A DNA stretch of 58,768 bases, taken from NCBI GenBank assembly GCA_937990735.1, contig CALKQT010000095.1, positions 1 to 58,768 of the forward strand, given 5' to 3'. Of this stretch, positions 16,560 through 25,599 are shown in pieces; position 1 is the first letter of the stretch, and every line of letters starts with the position of its first letter. Both the position numbers and the translations under genes were made by a program. Under the pieces are notes generated by a model. It made no database searches. It was given only the letters and a program-made list of their open reading frames with translations, and was not told where the DNA came from. The stretch is from an uncultured Campylobacter sp. (lineage in GTDB: Bacteria; Campylobacterota; Campylobacteria; Campylobacterales; Campylobacteraceae).

Positions 16560-17720
16560 TTAGCTGAGCTTTTCTGATTTAAACGCCCTTTTTACCGTCA
16601 TATAAAAGCCGCTAAAGATAAAAAGCGCCATGCAAAGCGAAACGAGCGACCATAAAATTTTACCCGCAAGCCCGAAAAAATAGCCCGTGTGAAGCTGGTA
16701 GTTCGCGTCTTTAAACTCACCCACGGTGATACCGTCCGTCTGCTTCTGCTCCGCGATTTTGTCCGCTTTTAGATCGGCGTTCGCGCCTTTTGGACGCGCG
16801 GTGGCAGGCGCGTCGGGCTCGTAGTATCTGATGCTCATCTTATCTCCGGCTGCGAGCATTAGGGTAAATTCTTTATACTCTATGCCGCTTGATCTGAATA
16901 TCTCATAAGCCCTCTGCGCGTCGCTAAATTTATACGTAGCGGGCTTTTTGCCCTCCTCTTTAGCAGGTGCGGCGGCGTGATCTTTATAAGCGGCGGCTTT
17001 AGGTGCGCTAGCTTGCGGCAAATTTTGTGAACTTACAAAAAGCTTCATCACGGCATCGTTATACCAGCCGTACGACCAGTTAAGCCCGGTTAAGCAGATA
17101 AGCAGGTAAATCACTGCACTCATCGAGCCTAGGCTCGTGTGCAGATTGTAAAAAAGAGCGTATTTTTTGAGTTTAAAATTTGGCTTTATCGCCTCGATAA
17201 ATTTACGCCTAAGCCTTGGGAAATGCAGCCATACGCCGCTTATTACGAGCAGTATCATCGCTGTGGCACTCGCGCCTACGATCTGTTTGCCGACCTCGGC
17301 TGCGGCTTTGTTGCCGCTTAGCGCTAGGCCTAAATTTCGATGCAACGCCATCACCGTTAGCACAAAGCCCGTGCCGCGATCCTTGCCGATGATCTGCGCG
17401 GTGTACGGATCGACCAGATACGCATCATTTCTGTTTGCGTAAATGACGAAGGCTTCGTCATCGCTTTTCGGCACGACGAGCCTTACGGGCTGTTTAACGC
17501 CCGTTTGCTCGCTAAAGCTTTGCAGAATTTTTTCCACGCTTTGCATTTCGCCCGTCTTTTCGACCTTTTTAGAGCCCGCGTTTATTAGCGCCTCAAGCTC
17601 GTGCTGATACGACAAAATCGCGCCCGTAACGCCAATGATAAGCAGCGGGATAGAAAAAACGATCGATAAAATCAGATGGACGTTAAATAAAATTTTGTTG
17701 CGCTTCAAAAGCGAGCTCAT
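16560..17720 (-). CDS. PepSY-associated membrane protein (PiuB-type, iron-linked)
   Basis: 386 residues. Four membrane segments: ~14-38, ~150-172, ~200-222 and ~350-375. PepSY-like periplasmic regions lie at ~55-125 and ~255-300. The start MSSLLKRNKILFNVHLILSI and the interior ALHRNLGLALSGN..GKQIVG and FYNLHTSLGSMSAVIYLLICLTG are characteristic of the PepSY-TM family, whose members are often induced by iron starvation and may act as ferric-siderophore reductases. ATG with AAGGA seven bases upstream. A Fur-box-like site lies 80 bases upstream. A second family member is at 35359. Confidence 0.85.
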   Translation of the reverse strand: MSSLLKRNKILFNVHLILSIVFSIPLLIIGVTGAILSYQHELEALINAGSKKVEKTGEMQSVEKILQSFSEQTGVKQPVRLVVPKSDDEAFVIYANRNDAYLVDPYTAQIIGKDRGTGFVLTVMALHRNLGLALSGNKAAAEVGKQIVGASATAMILLVISGVWLHFPRLRRKFIEAIKPNFKLKKYALFYNLHTSLGSMSAVIYLLICLTGLNWSYGWYNDAVMKLFVSSQNLPQASAPKAAAYKDHAAAPAKEEGKKPATYKFSDAQRAYEIFRSSGIEYKEFTLMLAAGDKMSIRYYEPDAPATARPKGANADLKADKIAEQKQTDGITVGEFKDANYQLHTGYFFGLAGKILWSLVSLCMALFIFSGFYMTVKRAFKSEKLS

Positions 17721-17796
17721 TGTAGATCCTTGCGAGATAGATTTAATCTTTATTTGATTGAGGTTCGCAATTATATTGTGCGATTTTAAATATTTA

Positions 17797-17810
17797 GATA
17801 ATTATCATTA
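17797..17810. promoter_or_regulatory. Fur-box-like site upstream of PepSY gene
   Basis: GATAATTATCATTA at 17797-17810, read against the Fur consensus GATAATGATAATCATTATC, matches well over the central hexamers. It lies about 80 bases before the start codon of the minus-strand PepSY gene. Iron repression is thus likely. It also sits 30 bases before the Crp-like remnant on the other strand. Confidence 0.5.
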
Positions 17811-17840
17811 AGATTTAGGCTGCGAAATTTAAGGCGCGTT

Positions 17841-17957
17841 ATGGCATCGCAAGAGCGCCTAGGCACCTCGCACAATGTCATAAACCGCATACTTCAGGTT
17901 ATCAAAGCTAAAAATTTAATCCGCCTTTCGCGCGGCAAGATCACGCTAGCGAGGTAA
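17841..17957 (+). pseudogene. Remnant of Crp/Fnr-family regulator (HTH C-terminus)
   Basis: A 38-codon frame reads ERLGTSHNVINRILQV followed by IKAKNLIRLSRGKITLAR and a stop. This is the helix-turn-helix end of Crp/Fnr regulators (pattern LA..LG.S...V.RIL..L...G.I..SRG.I). No sensor domain precedes it: upstream in frame a TAA occurs within 45 bases. It is therefore a truncated leftover, not a working regulator. The neighbouring AT-rich gene island may be linked to the deletion. Confidence 0.65.
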
Positions 17958-18078
17958 AATTCTAAGCGCGTCCGTCTGCGAAAGACTAGTCCGCCTTTAT
18001 TTTGAATCGAACATTGATTTTGACTTAAGAAGCCCGAAATTACAATATCAAAATAGTAGACTTTGACCCATTTTTTGA

Positions 18079-18084
18079 TATAAT
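18079..18084 (+). promoter_or_regulatory. Probable sigma-70 -10 box (TATAAT)
   Basis: TATAAT at 18079-18084, preceded by a T-run (TTTTTTGA), which is typical of Campylobacter promoters that use a -10 box with upstream T-rich DNA in place of a clear -35. It would start a transcript about 80 bases before the ATG at 18172. Confidence 0.5.
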
Positions 18085-18171
18085 CGGCGTCTAAATTTTA
18101 ACGAAAAGCGGCTGCCTTGAACGGACAAAGATGCCGCTAGAGTATAAATGGGGAGCTATAAAGGAGTGTAG

Positions 18172-20799
18172 ATGACGGATCCTAACGTAAAGAGAAAACG
18201 ACAATTTACGATATGCTTTGCCGTTTTAATGGTTATTTTGCCGCTTGCTTTTTTGTGCATGAAATATGTAGATAAAGAGCCCGATGATTTAAAGCAAAGT
18301 TCTGCTATCGATCAGCCTGCAATACAGAAAAAAGAGACAAGTAAAGAAAATATTCAAATTCCGCAAAACAGTGATAAATTTATCGGTAAGAACGACGCGG
18401 CGATATATAAAAAAGAGGTCGCAAACAACTCCGTTCAAAATCCACCCATCGATAAAGCATCCGAAAATTTAAAACAAAGCTCCGTTATCGATCAGCCGGC
18501 GATGCAGAAAAAAGAGACAAGCACAGGAAAAGCTGAAATTCCGCAAAATAGCGGTAAATTTAGTAGCAAGAAAAGCAATAAATTTACGGGCAAAAAAGAC
18601 GTAACGATATATAAAAAAGATATCATAAATAACTCCGTTCAAATTCCGTTTGAAGTGCGCGATATGATGGTATCTCAGGGCAAAAAGAGGCTATATACTC
18701 TCGGGCACGATAGAGACGGTATAAGCGTGATAGATATATCAAATTTAGACCACATAGAGTTGCTCGGGCTTTTTTATTTCCCGGAAGCTAGATATAACGT
18801 AGAAAATATCCAAGCGGCCGAGTCAAACGACGGAGAAAGCCTATATGTGGCAAGCCCAAATTTAGGGATTTTACGCCTTGACGTTAGAGACCCTAAAAAT
18901 ATAAAGATCGCGACCAAATTTCAAGCCAAAGGTTTCTCCAAAATAAAACTAAGCGAAAATAACCAACTAGCCTACGTAAAAGCCAAAAACAGTATGGTTA
19001 TTTTAGATATTTCGTCAGATAATATAAAAATGTTAGGCGAGTTTATAGGTATGGAGACCTTTAATCCGATAGAAAAAGGCGATATCGCCATATATTCGGA
19101 TAAATACGTTTTTATGTCCGACTTCGCGGGTCTTCATCTGCTTGACGTGAGCGATCCGAAAAACATAAAAGAGGTTTATAAACGAGATAATTTCGGAGTC
19201 ATTATAAATTTACAAATTTCTGCCGATAAAAAATATCTATACGCAAACGAACTTCATACTTTTAATGTTTACAGCATCAAAAACATAGACGATATCGAGC
19301 ATCTGAATAACTATACCGTTAGTAATAGAATTTATACTTTTGATATCAGCGGGGATGACGAAATAATATATTTGTCTAGAAGCAAAGACGGCTCGGACGA
19401 TACGGCTTTACCGAGCATAGACGTCTTAGATATTTCCGGCGGATTCGAGCCTACCCGTCTAAAAAGCTATTATATGCCGGAGGCTGATGATGTAAATTCG
19501 GCGCTACCTTTAGACGAACGCCGCATGATTATATCTTTGGTGTCCGATTTTAAAGGTTTTATAAGCGTTATAAAAAATAACGATGATACAAATACTTTAA
19601 CAGAAGAACCCATAAAAAATGAGATAGGAAGCAAAGAGCTAGAGGATTCAAGTAAAAATATAGACAAATCAAAGCCTGTTTGGGATCTGCCTTTTTCTCA
19701 AAACGGCTTTTCATCTATCAATATGGCCGTATCTACCGACGACGGATATATATTAGCCGGAGAATACGAAAGCGGTAGAAGTCCCGATCTTTTTATGAAG
19801 GTTGATAAGAGCGGGCGCGAAATTTGGAGAAAAATAATCGATAAAAGCTTTATCGGAAGAGGAAATTTAATAGCAGCCCAGATGCAAAGCTACTACGTAT
19901 TAGGAAACGAAGAGGCGGCTTACATCGTAGATAAGGCGACATATAAAATCTCAAATACGCTTCCTCGCGCCCTAAAACAGATAGCTCCGACGGATAATGA
20001 TGAATTTGTGGCGTGCGATTATGGAAATAATATATTTAGAATGGATAAAAACGCAAAAATAATCTGGGAGAAACCGATCGACGTTTCGCATCTGCCAGAT
20101 ACTTTTTATAACAGTTACACATATGATAAAACATCCCCGGATAAGCAACCGGAAGTAAAGAAAATTAAAGAACCGAAAGACGGTCTTATAAAGATATTAA
20201 AAACGAGTGACGGAGGTTTTATTCTGGTCGTAGAAGAGCTAGGAATTCTTAAATTTAACCCGGACGGAAACCTTATATTTGAAACCAAAATAGATATGAA
20301 CGGGTATTTTTTAAAAGATATGATCGAGAGTGACGACGGCTCGATTTTGATGTTATTTGAAACAAGCAATACCGTTGATATTATAAAGCTAAATGGCCGA
20401 GGCGAGCTTATAAAAAAATCGACCGTTTATGAAAGTAAAGATTCATTTTATCTAGCCTCTATCGCTAAATACAAGGAAGGCAAATATTTAATAGGGCTTA
20501 AGTTATCAAAAGATGATCGCCTGCTGCTTCTTGAAATAAACGGTGAAAATAATGTAACGGATCAAAAATATATAGACAATCTCGGAAAATATGTAACCTT
20601 TCATAATCTATTAAATATACCGGACAGGGGCGTGTTGGTCGCGGGACGTAGAACATATACAAAAATAAGACCGCCTGAATATATAGGAGGCAAGCTAGTA
20701 AAACTCTCCGACTACCATATAGAAGAAGCCTATATGTTTATAGTAAATTTTCACCAAAAGCTAAGCGAGCAAAATTTTAGCGCCGAAGATAGAGAGTAA
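18172..20799 (+). CDS. AT-rich membrane-anchored beta-propeller protein (LVIVD-type repeats)
   Basis: 875 residues; AAGGAG five bases before the ATG. Basic N-terminus then a membrane anchor (~13-31). Residues 39-92 and ~99-155 are a tandem duplication (LKQSSAIDQPAIQKKETS and LKQSSVIDQPAMQKKETS). From ~160 to ~490 a propeller is suggested by repeated blades of the form LYV....LGILRLDVRDPKNIK and HLLDVSDPKNIKEVYK (LVIVD pattern). A second propeller-like half (~505-860) has blades such as MKVDKSGREIWRK and LKFNPDGNLIFETK, as in PQQ/quinoprotein-like repeats. Likely faces the periplasm and binds a partner; no catalytic motif seen. AT-rich relative to neighbours. Confidence 0.7.
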   Translation: MTDPNVKRKRQFTICFAVLMVILPLAFLCMKYVDKEPDDLKQSSAIDQPAIQKKETSKENIQIPQNSDKFIGKNDAAIYKKEVANNSVQNPPIDKASENLKQSSVIDQPAMQKKETSTGKAEIPQNSGKFSSKKSNKFTGKKDVTIYKKDIINNSVQIPFEVRDMMVSQGKKRLYTLGHDRDGISVIDISNLDHIELLGLFYFPEARYNVENIQAAESNDGESLYVASPNLGILRLDVRDPKNIKIATKFQAKGFSKIKLSENNQLAYVKAKNSMVILDISSDNIKMLGEFIGMETFNPIEKGDIAIYSDKYVFMSDFAGLHLLDVSDPKNIKEVYKRDNFGVIINLQISADKKYLYANELHTFNVYSIKNIDDIEHLNNYTVSNRIYTFDISGDDEIIYLSRSKDGSDDTALPSIDVLDISGGFEPTRLKSYYMPEADDVNSALPLDERRMIISLVSDFKGFISVIKNNDDTNTLTEEPIKNEIGSKELEDSSKNIDKSKPVWDLPFSQNGFSSINMAVSTDDGYILAGEYESGRSPDLFMKVDKSGREIWRKIIDKSFIGRGNLIAAQMQSYYVLGNEEAAYIVDKATYKISNTLPRALKQIAPTDNDEFVACDYGNNIFRMDKNAKIIWEKPIDVSHLPDTFYNSYTYDKTSPDKQPEVKKIKEPKDGLIKILKTSDGGFILVVEELGILKFNPDGNLIFETKIDMNGYFLKDMIESDDGSILMLFETSNTVDIIKLNGRGELIKKSTVYESKDSFYLASIAKYKEGKYLIGLKLSKDDRLLLLEINGENNVTDQKYIDNLGKYVTFHNLLNIPDRGVLVAGRRTYTKIRPPEYIGGKLVKLSDYHIEEAYMFIVNFHQKLSEQNFSAEDRE
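18286..18650 (+). repeat. Tandem duplication in linker of propeller protein
   Basis: Copies at about 18286-18447 and 18466-18650 encode two ~55-residue versions of LKQSS.IDQPA.QKKETS....IPQNS.KF...KD..IYKK....NSVQ. The second copy carries an extra eight residues (SSKKSNKF). It lies between the membrane anchor and the first propeller, lengthening the stalk. Confidence 0.75.
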
Positions 20800-21354
20800 A
20801 GCACTAAATTAGCGTCTAAATTTAATGAAAGAGCTTTGACGAAATTAGCTACGCCGCGGGATTTATAAGATGGAACATAAAAATAATCAGCATACGCGGC
20901 AAAAATAGTAGCTTTAAATTTAAAGCGGGATATTTGTATGCACGAAAAGATATAGATTTTTTGCAAAATTTTATATCGGAAAAGCTCGCTGAAATTTCAA
21001 AAGCTAAAGCAAGCAAGATGCCTGGGCTTAATTTAACGCTAAAAATATCTAAATTTTTCCCTAAATCCGTAGCCGCAAAAGGTTGCGACAAAAAGCGACA
21101 AGGCTGTGAAAATTTATAACAAGTTGCGGCGAAGCGGCGCAATGATCGCGCGAACAAGCCCAACGCAAGCTTAAAAAGATGAACCGGGCGCTTAAAACGG
21201 GCCGGGCGCTTAAAACGGGCCGGGCGCTTAAAATTTAACTCGCGATCTTAAAAACCAAAATTTCAAACCGCTCCGTCAAAATCGTCAAAATTTAGCCTAT
21301 TTTTTACCTAAAATTTCGTAAAATTACCACTTTAAATTTTCAAAAAGGACACAG
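20800..21354 (+). other. Gene-poor gap with weak 61-aa ORF and an 18-bp tandem repeat
   Basis: No recognised gene. A frame at 20934-21119 (61 codons, MYARKDIDFLQNFISEKLAEISKAKASKM) is predicted helical but has no convincing ribosome site and no family I know; it may be a remnant. The tandem repeat at 21184-21233 is listed separately. The last 100 bases should hold the promoter of the transporter gene. Confidence 0.3.
21184..21233 (+). repeat. 18-bp tandem repeat, 2.8 copies
   Basis: CCGGGCGCTTAAAACGGG occurs exactly at 21184-21201 and 21202-21219, with 14 further matching bases to 21233. Perfect identity between copies indicates recent expansion. Non-coding as far as I can see. Confidence 0.9.
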
Positions 21355-22248
21355 ATGAATAAAAGTTTGGAATTTAGAGCCGACATCGGAATGCTCTTCG
21401 TGGCGATCGCTTTTGGGCTCGGGTATCTGCCCACCTCGCAGGCGCTTGCGAGCAACAACGTCTTCGTGCTGCTATTTTGGCGCTTTTTTGCCGCGAGCAT
21501 CATCGCAGGCGCGATATTTTTCCCGAAGCTCAAAGCTATAACTTCGCGCGAGATCAAACACGGCGCGGTGCTTAGCCTATTTTTATTCGCGGGTTTTACG
21601 TCGCAGACCTTCGCCTTTAAATTTGCGCAAAGCTCCTCCGTGGCATTCATCATCGGCCTAAACGTCGCGCTCGTGCCCTTCATCGCCGCGGCGCTGTTTA
21701 GGCATAAAATTTACTCCTACGCCTACGTTGGTATCGCGCTTGCGATCGCTGGGCTCTATCTCATCGGCGACACGCAGCTAGGCCTGGGCAAGGGCGAAGC
21801 GCTGGCGCTAGTCTGCGCGTGCGCGTATTCGTTTCACATCGTGCTGACCAACCGCTTCGTGCAAAGCTGCGACGTAGCGGGCATCGCCTACGTACAGATC
21901 CTCTGCCTAAGCACGCTTTGCTGCTTTGCAGCGATCTTTTTCGAGAGGGTCAGCATTGTGCCGGTGATGGATAGAAGCTTTTTCGTCGCGATGGCGGTGA
22001 TCTGCCTGCTTGGGACGGTTTTTGGCTTTTTTGCGCAGGCCTTGATGCAAAAATACACGACGCCCGTAAAAACCGCTCTGTTTTTCACGCTCGAGCCCGT
22101 AACGGCGGGCATTATGGGCGTATTCGTGGGTGGCGAGAGGCTAAGCGCGATGCAAATTTTAGGCGCGGCGCTCATCCTCGCGGGCGTCTTAGTAAGCGAG
22201 ATCGGAAGCTACCTCAGCGCAAAACGGAGCAGATCCGCAGACGTTTGA
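21355..22248 (+). CDS. EamA/DMT-family transporter
   Basis: 297 residues with about ten membrane spans in two homologous halves, the EamA (drug/metabolite transporter) layout. First half begins DIGMLFVAIAFGLGYLPTSQAL; second begins ALALVCACAYSFHIVLTNRFV; the C-terminal FTLEPVTAGIMGVFVGGERLS is the typical EamA ending motif. ATG preceded by AAAGGA. Substrate cannot be told; family members export amino acids or other metabolites. It is a single gene, not in an obvious operon. Confidence 0.88.
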   Translation: MNKSLEFRADIGMLFVAIAFGLGYLPTSQALASNNVFVLLFWRFFAASIIAGAIFFPKLKAITSREIKHGAVLSLFLFAGFTSQTFAFKFAQSSSVAFIIGLNVALVPFIAAALFRHKIYSYAYVGIALAIAGLYLIGDTQLGLGKGEALALVCACAYSFHIVLTNRFVQSCDVAGIAYVQILCLSTLCCFAAIFFERVSIVPVMDRSFFVAMAVICLLGTVFGFFAQALMQKYTTPVKTALFFTLEPVTAGIMGVFVGGERLSAMQILGAALILAGVLVSEIGSYLSAKRSRSADV

Positions 22249-22492
22249 TTTTGCGGCGCCATAAAATTCCGTGCCGCATAAAATTTGCACGCAGAATTTC
22301 GCGCTGTATAAAATTCTGCGTCTTTAAAATTCCACAGCGAAATTCGGCGCCATGCAGAATTCTATGTCGCGCCGAAATTTGCGGCGCCGTGCGCAAGGAT
22401 ACGTTAAAATTCCACGACGAAATTTTGTATTAAAATTTACGTAGCAGGGGCGTGCGGCGAAGCTTTAGCGATAAATTTCATTGATTAAGCGA

Positions 22493-22527
22493 TACAATAG
22501 TAAAATAATAAAATTTTAACAAAGGAG
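22493..22527 (+). promoter_or_regulatory. Candidate -10 box and strong RBS for VWA gene
   Basis: TACAAT at 22493-22498 fits a -10 box; AAAGGAG at 22521-22527 is a strong Shine-Dalgarno site six bases before the ATG. The short spacing leaves only a brief leader. Confidence 0.35.
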
Positions 22528-22532
22528 CCCCT

Positions 22533-23246
22533 ATGAAAAGAATCATCCTTCTTGTTGCCGCGCTTGCGGGCATAATGTTTGCCAAAAGCGTAGAGCTCGC
22601 CACACCGCCCGATCATAAAGACGGCGTAAATCACCTGGAATTGGTGCTGATCTTAGACAAATCGGGCTCGATGAGCGGGCTTGAGAGCGATACGATCGGC
22701 GGATTTAACTCGATGATAGAAAAGGAGCGCAAAGAGGGCATCGACGCGAGCGTCACGACCGTACTTTTCGATACGAAATTTAACGTCATCCACGACCGCA
22801 CGCCGCTTAAAAAAGTCGAAAACCTAACGTCTAAAGAGTACTACGCCGGCGGCAACACCGCGCTATTAGATGCAGTCGGCAGCACGATAGCGCGTATCGA
22901 GCGGGTGCCCGACATCTATGCAAAAAGCAATCGCGTGCTTTTCGTCATCATTACCGACGGGATGGAGAACTCAAGCCGCGAATACTCCAAAGCGCAGATC
23001 AAAAAGATGATTAGCGACAAGCAGGAAAAATACGACTGGGAATTTATCTTTTTAGGCGCTAATATCGACGCCGCAAGCGAAGCACAAAGCATCGGCATCA
23101 GACGCGAAAACGCCCTAAAATACGAGAATTCCAAAGAGGGCGTGAGCAAAAATTTCGAAGCGGCGGCCGAGATATCCAAAGACGTAGCGACCGATAACAA
23201 AGCAAACTCGAAATGGCGCGACAAGGTGCTTCAAGATAAAAAATAG
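22533..23246 (+). CDS. Secreted von Willebrand factor A domain protein
   Basis: 237 residues with a signal peptide (~1-18, ending LAGIMFAKS). A VWA domain follows: MIDAS motif DKSGSM at residues 42-47, Thr in GGNTALLD (~109) and Asp in ITDGMEN (~143). Metal binding therefore looks intact. VWA proteins mediate protein contacts; a periplasmic or secreted location follows from the signal. The next genes are unrelated and no partner (AAA ATPase, channel) is nearby, so the role is open. Confidence 0.82.
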   Translation: MKRIILLVAALAGIMFAKSVELATPPDHKDGVNHLELVLILDKSGSMSGLESDTIGGFNSMIEKERKEGIDASVTTVLFDTKFNVIHDRTPLKKVENLTSKEYYAGGNTALLDAVGSTIARIERVPDIYAKSNRVLFVIITDGMENSSREYSKAQIKKMISDKQEKYDWEFIFLGANIDAASEAQSIGIRRENALKYENSKEGVSKNFEAAAEISKDVATDNKANSKWRDKVLQDKK

Positions 23247-23910
23247 CGAGGCGCGCTAGAAATGAAGCGCCGCTGCGGAAACGAGCGGCGGCACTAAAAT
23301 AAGTGGAGATGTGCAGCATGCGGCGCAAAACTAGCTTTAGTAAAAACACGGGCGGCGGTGCAAACGAGTTGTGGCGCTAAATATTCAGCGCGAAAACACT
23401 AGCGGCGGCGCGGAAACAGATAGTGCGCCGGGTCGCTTGCCGAAAAATTTAACGCGAATATGTGCCGCAAGAAAACGGAGCGCGCGAGGAATAAAACGGC
23501 GTGAAGCGGAGCCGAAAACTCCGTGAGCCTAGCGGTACGGCGCGCGTATTGATTTTTACTCGGCGCATTTTAGAATTTTATTTTGACTTTTTCATGCGCC
23601 GCGCGGTATTGCTTTTGCCTGCGCTGCTTTGCGCGACACGGAAACGCAAATTTACTCGCTAAATTCAGACGTTTCGCGAAGGGCGCCGAATTTGCAGCGA
23701 GCAAACCGCATTTCGCAGGCGGCGCTAAATTTACGGCGCACAAATTCCATATTTTGTGAGAAGCGCGCAAATTCCGCTTTTCGCAGGCGATAGATAAATT
23801 TCTGCCCTTTGCAAGCGGCGCTAAATTTTAAAATTTAGCCGCTGCAAAACGGGCGCAGCTACTAAGCGCGGCTGCATTAGAATTTCGTAAATTTAACAAG
23901 GAGGAAGCTT
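23247..23910. other. Gene-free stretch with AAATTT palindrome
   Basis: About 660 bases with no credible coding frame. It contains several copies of a loose GGCGCTAAATTT word (for example near 23711 and 23816) and one long palindrome at 23820-23839. The 3' end supplies the AAGGAGG ribosome site of the next gene. It looks like decayed DNA of the kind seen at 30.6-32.0 kb. Confidence 0.4.
23820..23839. repeat. 20-bp perfect palindrome
   Basis: GCTAAATTTTAAAATTTAGC is its own reverse complement. Flanking AGCGGC on the left and CGCT on the right can extend a hairpin if two bases bulge. It might work as a bidirectional terminator or protein site; the same TTTTAAAA-centred form recurs at 30667-30682. 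Confidence 0.6.
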
Positions 23911-25017
23911 ATGAAGATATCCGACATCGACACACCGGCGTTGCTGATTGATCGAGAAATCGTGCTTCGCAACCTGCAAAAGATGCAAAGCTACGCGGAC
24001 GCCGCGGGCGTGAGCCTACGCCCGCACACCAAAACGCACAAAATGCCCTATTTCGCGAAGCTGCAAAAAAGCCTCGGCGCTACTGGCATCACGGTCGCCA
24101 AAACGGGCGAGGCCGAGATCATGGCGGCAAACGGGCTGAAAGATATATTTATCGCAAACGAGATCGTGGGCGAGCTGAAATTTCAGCGCATCATCGCGCT
24201 TTTGCGTGCGGGGATAAACTTAAGCTTCGGCATCGATAGCATAGAGCAGGCGAGCCTGATAGAGCGCGCCTTTGAGCGCAGCGGCACAAAGGCCTGCGTG
24301 CTTACCGAGATCGAAGTGGGTGAAAACCGCTCGGGCTTTGTGGAAAAGCAAGATTTCGCGGCGTTTATAAAATTTCTAAAAGGCTGTAAAAATATAGAAT
24401 TCCGCGGCGTGTTCTCCCACGACGGCCACTCCTACAAGGCTGCTGATAAAAGCGAATGCGAGCGCATCCATCTAGCCGCGCAGCGCCGCACGCTGGAGTT
24501 TGCGGATATCGCGCGCGAGCTAGCTCTACCCGCACGCGTCGTTAGAATTGGCTCGACGCCATCGCTCATAAACGATTTTGAAATTTTAAAGGGCGTCACC
24601 GAGATCCGCCCGGGCACCTATATCTTTATGGATGCCTCGCAGGCGCAGGCGTACGGCGATTATTCGATGAATGCGGCGAGTATCCTTACGACCGTCATTA
24701 GCAGGCCTACGGCGGATCGCATCATCACCGACGTCGGCGCCAAGGGGCTCACGCAGCAAAGGCGCACCGAGGGCTTTACGGCAACGCCGGGGCTCGGGCG
24801 CATAAAGGGCACGGAAGTGTGGATAAATGGCGTTTACGACGAGCATGCGATCATCTACGACAGAGCGCTGCGAGACGCCGTGCGCGTGGGCGATCGGCTC
24901 GAAATTTATCCGAACCACATCTGCCCCGTCGTAAATTTACACGAGTTTGCCTACCTCGTAAGCGGCGACGAGGTCGTAGAAAAGATCGCTGTGCTATGCA
25001 GAGGCAAGCTGCAATGA
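23911..25017 (+). CDS. D-threonine aldolase / D-serine dehydratase-like PLP enzyme
   Basis: 368 residues of the alanine-racemase-like fold type III. The PLP lysine is probably K41 in LRPHTKTHK. A metal site typical of D-threonine aldolase and eukaryote-type D-serine dehydratase appears in YPNHICPVVNLH near residue 335 (His and Cys). Glycine-rich phosphate binders include RIGSTPSLIND near 210. The enzyme would cleave D-threonine to glycine and acetaldehyde or deaminate D-serine in the cytoplasm; the two activities are not separable by eye. AAGGAGG precedes the ATG. Stands alone. Confidence 0.87.
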   Translation: MKISDIDTPALLIDREIVLRNLQKMQSYADAAGVSLRPHTKTHKMPYFAKLQKSLGATGITVAKTGEAEIMAANGLKDIFIANEIVGELKFQRIIALLRAGINLSFGIDSIEQASLIERAFERSGTKACVLTEIEVGENRSGFVEKQDFAAFIKFLKGCKNIEFRGVFSHDGHSYKAADKSECERIHLAAQRRTLEFADIARELALPARVVRIGSTPSLINDFEILKGVTEIRPGTYIFMDASQAQAYGDYSMNAASILTTVISRPTADRIITDVGAKGLTQQRRTEGFTATPGLGRIKGTEVWINGVYDEHAIIYDRALRDAVRVGDRLEIYPNHICPVVNLHEFAYLVSGDEVVEKIAVLCRGKLQ

Positions 25018-25158
25018 GCAGGAAATTTAGAGGCGCGGCGAGGTAAAATTTAGCCTCTAATCTAGGGCGCGGTCAAATTTAAGGCGCGAATTTATCGCCG
25101 CTCAGGCTGCGGCGCAAAGCGCGCCGAATTTGACGACGAAATTTAACGAAAGGCGAAA

Positions 25159-25599
25159 ATGAGACTTTGGACAATAAGCTTTAAATATCTCGACGCAAAG
25201 GGGCTCGTGGCACTGTGGCGCGAGGCGCTGCTAGCTAAAAACGCGCTGGCCGGGCTTACTAAAGGCTACAAAAATCACCCGCAGCTCGACCGCTTTTACG
25301 CGCACGAAAACACGCTAGAGGCGGTAAATGCGTATCTGGCGGAGGTTTATGCGCAGGCCTGCGCTCGCGGGTATAAATTTGACGCCGCGAAGGTGGGCGA
25401 ATTTGACGCGCGAAATTTGGCTAAAATCAGCGTCTCTCGCGGGCAGATAGAGTATGAATTCGCCTTTTTACAAAAGAAGCTAAAATCGCGCGATGTCAAG
25501 GCTTACGAGCGAAATTTAAGCGTAAAAAATATAGAAATCGCAGGCGTTTTTGAGGAGGTTGCAGGCGGGATTGAGCCGTGGGAGAAGGTTAAAATTTAG
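25159..25599 (+). CDS. Pyrimidine dimer DNA glycosylase family protein (T4 EndoV-like)
   Basis: 146 residues. MRLWTISFKYLDAKGLVALWREALLAKN and GYKNHPQLDRF match the bacterial branch of the Pyr_excise family (Pfam family of T4 endonuclease V) as I know it. Such enzymes cut out cyclobutane pyrimidine dimers, with the N-terminal amine as nucleophile and a Glu acting in catalysis. Here residue 2 is Arg rather than T4's Thr, as in other bacterial members, so activity is inferred only from family. AACGAAAGG precedes the ATG. Confidence 0.75.
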   Translation: MRLWTISFKYLDAKGLVALWREALLAKNALAGLTKGYKNHPQLDRFYAHENTLEAVNAYLAEVYAQACARGYKFDAAKVGEFDARNLAKISVSRGQIEYEFAFLQKKLKSRDVKAYERNLSVKNIEIAGVFEEVAGGIEPWEKVKI

